DNA of 46,256 bases. It comes from a virus. The first letter of the stretch is position 1. The number at the start of each line of letters is the position of its first letter. The stretch spans positions 1 through 46,256 of the IMG/VR virus record IMGVR_UViG_3300035670_000370, one strand, 5' to 3'. Made by a program: the position numbers and the translations under genes. Under the pieces are notes generated by a model. That model saw only the letters and a list, made by a program, of their open reading frames with translations, was not told where the DNA came from and did not search any database. Shown here piece after piece: positions 41,438-46,256 of the stretch.

Positions 41438-42226
41438 TTGTCATCGTCTAGCTCAAACAAGCAGCCGCTTCTCGTTGATCGTCCGGCGACTACTTCTAGC
41501 TTAGTTACTGTGGCTTCAGGCCAAGCGTTTTCAACTAGCTTAGTACCGACTGCGGTTGGAAATGCGACCAAAATTTTTGACGTGGACTCTGCACAGACAG
41601 ATACGTCGATTAGTGGTGCGTATATTGATGAGATTTGGTTCCAGTATTCAAAACGTAATACCGAGTTTATTGACGCAACTTCTGCGGTTACGGGCACTTA
41701 CTCAGCTAACAGCACCAATGTTGTTGTCACTATTAGTGGTGGCCATAATGTTCAGGTTGGACAGCAGGTTTATCTGAACTTTACTTCGTACAGCAGCGGA
41801 ACCACTCCAATTGACCAGGCCGTCAATGTCACTGCAGTAACACCAACCACGTTCACTGGCACCATCCCAAGCGTCTCTGGACCAATTACAGGTAATGTTG
41901 AGTGCAGACTGCCTTTAGATTTTTGTATCTACTTGGTTGAAACTGGGTCAGTCACAAACACCAATCAATTTTTCCCCCTGTTTACCGTTAGCATTCCAGC
42001 TACTTACGAATATCAGTATTACAGTCTTACTGAATATGATGTTCTGCCTTTGATTAACCATCCAACCGTACAGGCTGGTTCAAATTTTTTCACAGCTAAT
42101 AGCGCAACTGCACCTAAAATTCGTGGCATGATGCTGAAGCGTGGACAGGCACTATATGCTGCTTATAGTGGGACGACTGCACTCACTAACGGATTTTATG
42201 TCACTGCGCAAGGCGGTTACTATTGA
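41438..42226 (+). CDS. Tail/virion structural protein with beta module (262 aa)
   Basis: TTG start preceded by AGGGAGAG. N-terminal QAFSTSLVPTAVGNATKIFD, then ISGAYIDEIWFQYSKRNTEF. A beta module is inserted at about residues 85-155: GTYSANSTNVVVTISGG, VGQQVYLNFTSYSSGTTPID, TPTTFTGTIPSVSGPITGNV. The C-terminal beta part (FTVSIPATYEYQYYSLTEYD, IRGMMLKRGQALYAAYSG) resembles small receptor or tail-tube-end proteins. The same module is found three times in the next gene. Structural role very likely, exact one unknown. Confidence 0.68.
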   Translation: MSSSSSNKQPLLVDRPATTSSLVTVASGQAFSTSLVPTAVGNATKIFDVDSAQTDTSISGAYIDEIWFQYSKRNTEFIDATSAVTGTYSANSTNVVVTISGGHNVQVGQQVYLNFTSYSSGTTPIDQAVNVTAVTPTTFTGTIPSVSGPITGNVECRLPLDFCIYLVETGSVTNTNQFFPLFTVSIPATYEYQYYSLTEYDVLPLINHPTVQAGSNFFTANSATAPKIRGMMLKRGQALYAAYSGTTALTNGFYVTAQGGYY

Positions 42227-42235
42227 TCGTTAAAA

Positions 42236-44533
42236 ATGCCCTTTGGTGTAGGCGGATTCTCTAGATCAAAGGGCAGCCCTTTTAGTGGGAAGCTCGATAA
42301 GAAATTTTCTAGTCTCACAAAATTTAACGGAACAGATAAGAGAGCGGAAATTAAGAATCCGTTTGACCCATCACTTTCTCCGGAAATTGAAAGTGAAGTG
42401 CGGTTTTACAACCACGATTCACTGTGGGCTCGATGGCGTCGTGGCTATGAACTTTATTCAATCACACAAAGCGCTTTAGGCTCAAGTGATATCGAGCGGC
42501 CTGTTAGAGGTGACTACCGGCTTTATTTTTCTTTTCAGCAATATCCAGGAGTTTTTGTTCCGGCACGTTTATTCACGTATCCCTCAACAAATCAAGACAT
42601 TGGAGAGCAACTTGTTGGTATGCGAGATACCAATTCGTTCACTTTCTATGATTATGGGCTTCCAATTCTTGGTGTACGTTATGTAGGTGCTTCAGTAGAA
42701 GCAGTATACACTCAAAGTGGAACTGTAATTACTGTTACCAAGGCTGACCACGGTTTATTTCCTGGGGATAGCGTTTATTTAGCATTTTCATCGGGTACTG
42801 CTGTAAATAATACGCTCACAATTACCGAAAAAACACAAAATACCTTTACAGTTACTGCTGGAACACCGTTAACAACAAGCGGAAACGTTGCTTACGCCAT
42901 TTCAACAGCATTTACAGACTCGCGCTGGCGCTTTATTCGAGTTGCGTTAAGGTTCTTACCGACCGAGACGGCATTATTACCAGGTGAACGGATGACTGAT
43001 CGTGTAATTGAACGCGATCCGGGCATCACTGCTACTTATAGCCGCACAGGGTCAACTGTAACCGTCACATGCACTTTAGATCATGGTCTCTCCACTGGAA
43101 ATACAATTTATTTAGACATTGGAACAGGACTTGTGTCCTCTGGACGCTACGAAGTGACTGTTACCAGTGCAACTGTATTTGAAATTACTACAATCACGAG
43201 TGGCTCAACTTTAGGGAACGCTACAGTTAACCGTCTTCTCCGTGGATTTAATTATTTAGATTATGTAGGTTATACGGTCACCGGATCGGACGCTACTACA
43301 AATGAATTAATTTTTCAAAGAGACGATAGTTACGCAGCAAAAACTACAAATGGAATTACGGCAACAGTTGTTCCTGCGCACAGAGGATTTCAAGTCGGCA
43401 GATATCTAACAACTGAATTACGTTGGCAATGTTCTTGCGAAGACTTCAGTAAACGAGATAATTACAACTTATATAGCCAACTTAGGCAGCGTAGGTTTCC
43501 TCAAACACAATTAGCAAATTTAAAACCAGGTCTTATCTTAAATTCTGACGGCACTTTTACCGAAACTCGGGATTCACCTGGTGTTTTCCAAGATATTGGA
43601 TATACAACGATAAACAACTTTTACGAACTACCTGAATACGAGGATATTGAGCGGTTTTCGTTCCAGAATCTACTTTATTATCAGATGCGGTGGTGTAAAC
43701 ACATTTACGCTTCGATGTGGGCGCTAATTCATGATGAAGGTGGCGGCACTATTTCAATTAACGCCCGGTACGAGCAATCTGGACCAAATATTACAGTTAC
43801 AGCACCCAATCATGGCCTTTTGGCTAACAGACGTATCCAGCTAGATTTTACAAGTGGTAACGCAATTGCGGGAGAGTACACAATAACAAGTGTCCCAACT
43901 AAAGACACTTTTACAATTGTCTATCCCTTTGCTGATACAACATCAGGGTACTGCACGGTATCTAATTTAAAACCACACGAATATGTAAATACTTGGTTGT
44001 TAGAACCCAGTGATCAACCTGTGGGAACTGGATTAGAGACATTCTACAAAAATTTTGATCGTGAGAGTCAACGTTTGAAAGAAGTGACCGAGCGTTATGT
44101 TTTTGATTCGCAAAATCTAGGCTGGGCTGGAAGCCAAGTAATTACTGGTGCAGGCAATAACCCAGAGCAAGCTGCAAACTTCGGTCCAGCACTAACAACA
44201 ATGGTATTAACTGACAATATTCGCCGCAATGGGGAAGGCAAATTAAGTCGGATAGGTATTGTAGCAAATAGTACAAACCGTTTTACGGGTTTAGTTAATA
44301 AGTTATTTAATCTAGATCCTAAAATTATTCAGGAAGCTAAATTTGGTTTTCTTGATAAGCCCTTAAGTGAATATACTAGTGAATTTGAGTTTGGATTTGT
44401 TGACGGTGGTGAGTACCGCAACGGCGTCCCACTCGAGAATGTAGATACACTTGTCCAAATTGAGGCAGAAACGTACAGTCCTGTAACAGCCTTGGATACA
44501 ATAGTCGATGCAAGCCTTTACATCAATAGTTAA
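42236..44533 (+). CDS. Large tail structural protein with three repeated beta modules (765 aa)
   Basis: N-terminal NPFDPSLSPEIESEVRFYNH then WRRGYELYSITQSALGSSDI. Three modules: residues ~155-225 (YTQSGTVITVTKADHGLFPG), ~263-335 (YSRTGSTVTVTCTLDHGLST) and ~505-575 (YEQSGPNITVTAPNHGLLAN), each ending in a 'SGxxxV' strand. Between them is a non-repetitive body including WQCSCEDFSKRDNYNLYSQL and RWCKHIYASMWALIHDEGGG. The C-terminus is helical/beta (YKNFDRESQRLKEVTERYVF). Probably a baseplate, hub or nozzle protein; the modules are likely carbohydrate- or protein-binding decorations. Confidence 0.72.
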   Translation: MPFGVGGFSRSKGSPFSGKLDKKFSSLTKFNGTDKRAEIKNPFDPSLSPEIESEVRFYNHDSLWARWRRGYELYSITQSALGSSDIERPVRGDYRLYFSFQQYPGVFVPARLFTYPSTNQDIGEQLVGMRDTNSFTFYDYGLPILGVRYVGASVEAVYTQSGTVITVTKADHGLFPGDSVYLAFSSGTAVNNTLTITEKTQNTFTVTAGTPLTTSGNVAYAISTAFTDSRWRFIRVALRFLPTETALLPGERMTDRVIERDPGITATYSRTGSTVTVTCTLDHGLSTGNTIYLDIGTGLVSSGRYEVTVTSATVFEITTITSGSTLGNATVNRLLRGFNYLDYVGYTVTGSDATTNELIFQRDDSYAAKTTNGITATVVPAHRGFQVGRYLTTELRWQCSCEDFSKRDNYNLYSQLRQRRFPQTQLANLKPGLILNSDGTFTETRDSPGVFQDIGYTTINNFYELPEYEDIERFSFQNLLYYQMRWCKHIYASMWALIHDEGGGTISINARYEQSGPNITVTAPNHGLLANRRIQLDFTSGNAIAGEYTITSVPTKDTFTIVYPFADTTSGYCTVSNLKPHEYVNTWLLEPSDQPVGTGLETFYKNFDRESQRLKEVTERYVFDSQNLGWAGSQVITGAGNNPEQAANFGPALTTMVLTDNIRRNGEGKLSRIGIVANSTNRFTGLVNKLFNLDPKIIQEAKFGFLDKPLSEYTSEFEFGFVDGGEYRNGVPLENVDTLVQIEAETYSPVTALDTIVDASLYINS

Positions 44534-44535
44534 CG

Positions 44536-44961
44536 ATGGCTGTTCAGATTCTTTCGAGACGTTCATCTATTGCCTTCGACAGGCCTTTTCCGATTCGCCT
44601 AGGGAATGCAGAACTAGCAATTAATTTCAATTCTTCTGATCCTGGTCTTTATTTTGCGGATAACATAGCGGCGCCCTCCACAAATTTAATAAAAGTTGGG
44701 CCTACTTTTATTGGCGCTACAGCGCCTAATACTCCAGCTACCGGCTTTAACTTATTCAGTAAAGGCGAATCTTGGCTAGATACATCAAGTACACACATTC
44801 AAAAACTGTATGATGGGAGTACGTGGCAAACACCAAAAGCTGTTTCTTCTATTGGTAACGGCAAGCCGGTTAACCCTGTTGACGGCCAACTTCATTACGA
44901 TAAGCTGATCCCTGGACTTTTTATATATGACTTAACGACGGCTTCTTGGCTTGCTACTTAA
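44536..44961 (+). CDS. Tail fibre-related protein (141 aa)
   Basis: Two bases after the previous stop. FPIRLGNAELAINFNSSDPG then LYFADN, and FNLFSKGESWLDTSSTHIQK, LYDGSTWQ, ending KLIPGLFIYDLTTASWLAT. The 'LGxxELAiNxxxxxLYf' and 'WLDTsxxxiqkLYDGStW' elements are common at the N-terminal attachment ends of phage tail fibres and their adaptors. Likely a fibre adaptor or short fibre. Convergent with 44962-45216. Confidence 0.7.
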   Translation: MAVQILSRRSSIAFDRPFPIRLGNAELAINFNSSDPGLYFADNIAAPSTNLIKVGPTFIGATAPNTPATGFNLFSKGESWLDTSSTHIQKLYDGSTWQTPKAVSSIGNGKPVNPVDGQLHYDKLIPGLFIYDLTTASWLAT

Positions 44962-45216
44962 TTAGCGACCGTGATTTAAGATGTGATCCAGTATACGATC
45001 TAATTTTAAATGTACAGCTTGCACCTCGCGCAGGAAATCTTCTTTAAGTACATAGTTCTGTATTACACGGTCTTGTAAACTGTCAATTTCTCGTTCTAAA
45101 TTGCCAAAACGTGTTTCTATCTTTTTATTGAAGTTTGACAACGCTCTTGACAGGCCAGCAAAAGCGCCTGCGCTTCCGGATAATACAGCTACAATCAGTT
45201 CTGGAGTCACTGGCAC
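44962..45216 (-). CDS. Holin-like membrane/coiled-coil protein (84 aa)
   Basis: Only minus-strand gene in the right half. N-terminal hydrophobic segment (ELIVAVLSGSAGAFAGLSRA, residues 6-25), basic stretch, then a coiled coil (RFGNLEREIDSLQDRVIQNY, VLKEDFLREVQAVHLKLDRI). One-TM plus coiled coil resembles small cyanophage proteins described as holin-like. Its stop touches the stop of the convergent fibre gene. Lysis role is a guess. Confidence 0.6.
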   Translation of the reverse strand: MPVTPELIVAVLSGSAGAFAGLSRALSNFNKKIETRFGNLEREIDSLQDRVIQNYVLKEDFLREVQAVHLKLDRILDHILNHGR

Positions 45217-45321
45217 ATTTTAACTTCTTCTTCTATTTTAAGGTAAAAAAGCACTACAATTCAAACTTGTTCTGTTTGATGATGAAATTTGTACATGTAA
45301 TAGGAGCCTAAAGCAGTAAGT

Positions 45322-45438
45322 GTGAATAGTGAGATTCGGCCGGTCAGCACGATGGCAAATTTGATAGAACAGCCTAGTTTTCAGGGTAAAGTACCTAATA
45401 GATGGGAAAATATGCAGCGCGGCCTAAAAATCCAGTGA
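45322..45438 (+). CDS. Small possible protein (38 aa)
   Basis: GTG at 45322: MNSEIRPVSTMANLIEQPSF, then QGKVPNRWENMQRGLKIQ. Coding-like, and the inner ATG (MANLIEQ) is an alternative start. AGGAG lies 15 bases upstream of the GTG. In the 260-base gap between the holin-like gene and the fibre gene; the rest of the gap (45217-45321) shows nothing else. Confidence 0.45.
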   Translation: MNSEIRPVSTMANLIEQPSFQGKVPNRWENMQRGLKIQ

Positions 45439-45449
45439 GGGTTTAGGCG

Positions 45450-45455
45450 TAGAAT
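45450..45455 (+). promoter_or_regulatory. Candidate -10 TAGAAT before the tail fibre gene
   Basis: TAGAATATG about 22 bases before the ATG at 45477; third occurrence of the TAGAATWT element. Confidence 0.4.
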
Positions 45456-45476
45456 ATGTAAATAGTTAAAGCAGTT

Positions 45477-46256
45477 ATGGCTACACAAGTACAGTTTCGC
45501 CGTGGTACTACAGCTGATATCTCCACATTTATAGGTGCTGACGGAGAAGTTGTTGTTGACACTACAAAAAAAACTTGCGTTGTTAATGACGGTGTTCAGA
45601 TAGCCGGTTATCCACTGCTGCGTGAAGATGGGTCTAACAGCGCTCTGAATGTGGGTAGTTTATCTAGTTGCGCGTTGAAATTTATTAATGATCCTAATAC
45701 AGGTATTATTAGTCCTGGAGCAGATCAGATTGCGTTAGTTACAGGAGGAGCTTCCCGGCTTAGTGTCGATTCTTCGGGTTCTGTAACAATCCCAGGCAAT
45801 TTGCTAGTCTCTGGTGCTTTTACCGGCTCCATTACTTTTGATAATGGTAGTGCTGCGGTTCCGGCGCTCCGTTTTACTAATGATCCAGACACAGGAATAT
45901 ACTTAGCTGGTACAAATCAAGTGGCCATCAGCACTGGTGGTACACAACGGCTGACTACAACCACAACAGAAGTCACATCAACGTTACCTGTAATTCATCC
46001 ACTTGGAGCCGCAGCTACTCCAAGTCTTACTTTTACCGGCGATACCAACACCGGCATCTACTCCCCCGGCGCAGACCAGGTGGCCATCAGCACTGGTGGT
46101 ACACAACGGCTGACTACAACCACAACAGGAGTCACATCAACGTTACCTGTAATTCATCCACTTGGAGCCGCAGCTACTCCAAGTCTTACTTTTACCGGCG
46201 ATACCAACACCGGCATCTACTCCCCCGGCGCAGACCAGGTGGCCATCAGCACTGGT
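45477..46256 (+). CDS. Tail fibre protein, N-terminal part (runs off right edge)
   Basis: 260 residues to the window end, no stop. Begins MATQVQFRRGTTADISTFIG, ADGEVVVDTTKKTCVVNDG: the usual 'QFRRGTTAqhsxFxGaxGEvtvDTtkxtlvVhDG' attachment domain of phage tail fibres. Then repeats built on LRFTNDPDTGIYLAGTNQVA and LTFTGDTNTGIYSPGADQVA, a beta-helical shaft. From 45921 the DNA itself repeats every 159 bases (53 codons). A receptor-binding end would lie beyond the window. Confidence 0.9.
   Translation, partial: MATQVQFRRGTTADISTFIGADGEVVVDTTKKTCVVNDGVQIAGYPLLREDGSNSALNVGSLSSCALKFINDPNTGIISPGADQIALVTGGASRLSVDSSGSVTIPGNLLVSGAFTGSITFDNGSAAVPALRFTNDPDTGIYLAGTNQVAISTGGTQRLTTTTTEVTSTLPVIHPLGAAATPSLTFTGDTNTGIYSPGADQVAISTGGTQRLTTTTTGVTSTLPVIHPLGAAATPSLTFTGDTNTGIYSPGADQVAISTG
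45921..46256 (+). repeat. 159-base tandem repeat in the tail fibre gene
   Basis: Units begin GTGGCCATCAGCACTGGTGG at 45921, 46080 and 46239, with almost identical sequence between. The window ends 18 bases into the third unit, so copy number is unknown and an assembly break here would be natural. Confidence 0.9.

Overview
The window is one piece of a tailed double-stranded DNA phage genome. The evidence is a terminase large subunit, portal, scaffold-like protein, major capsid protein, murein hydrolases and tail fibres, with almost no wasted space and many ATGA-type overlaps. The small accessory proteins on the left recall, from memory and without a search, families common in phages of Synechococcus/Cyanobium-type cyanobacteria, so a cyanophage is the best guess. 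No photosynthesis gene, DNA polymerase, integrase, tRNA or CRISPR array was seen. No contractile sheath or classical tape-measure protein is present in the window either, so morphology is open (a short tail is possible).

Layout. Bases 1-6.4 kb and 7.55-19.7 kb are almost entirely minus-strand. They hold dozens of small accessory genes, most of unknown function: zinc-binding and HTH/RHH proteins, thyX, an HNH protein, DUF2958-like and DUF7936-like proteins, a secreted RlpA-like protein and small membrane proteins. Several genes shorter than 60 codons sit in the gaps. Exceptions on the plus strand are two genes at 6.56-7.52 kb and one 46-codon gene at 11.76 kb behind a TATAAATA box. From 15.8 to 19.7 kb the genes become cassettes with shared non-coding parts: ACTATCAAC repeats, a TATAAC box, a conserved RNA hairpin with compensatory changes, a CCACTTAGTACGGAG leader box and strong terminators. 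A 675-base gene-free stretch (16.9-17.6 kb) carries tandem repeats and may be a control region or origin.

The strand switches at 19.7-19.95 kb, and the rest is the plus-strand virion programme. First come small Gly/Ala-rich proteins with glycine-zipper segments and a 990-residue protein built from 11-residue repeats (19.95-28.2 kb). Next are a terminase small-subunit candidate and a terminase large subunit whose Walker A loop is interrupted by a 382-residue intein with a homing endonuclease. The portal follows, and the last 175 codons of its gene are overprinted by the scaffold-like gene. Then come capsid, decoration-like protein, HhH protein, head-tail candidate, two adjacent murein hydrolases with matching C-termini, several small conserved proteins, two tail proteins sharing a beta-type module, and tail fibre genes running off the right edge. 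A glycine-rich fibre gene runs off the left edge.

Most notable: (1) the portal/scaffold dual-coding overlap; (2) a thyX 5' fragment plus endonuclease VII-like remnant next to an intact thyX; (3) a terminase intein with Pro at position 1 and two of the three class 3 residues; (4) the covarying intergenic hairpin family and its promoter/terminator cassettes; (5) the hendecad-repeat protein beside the glycine-zipper proteins, a possible DNA-ejection apparatus.
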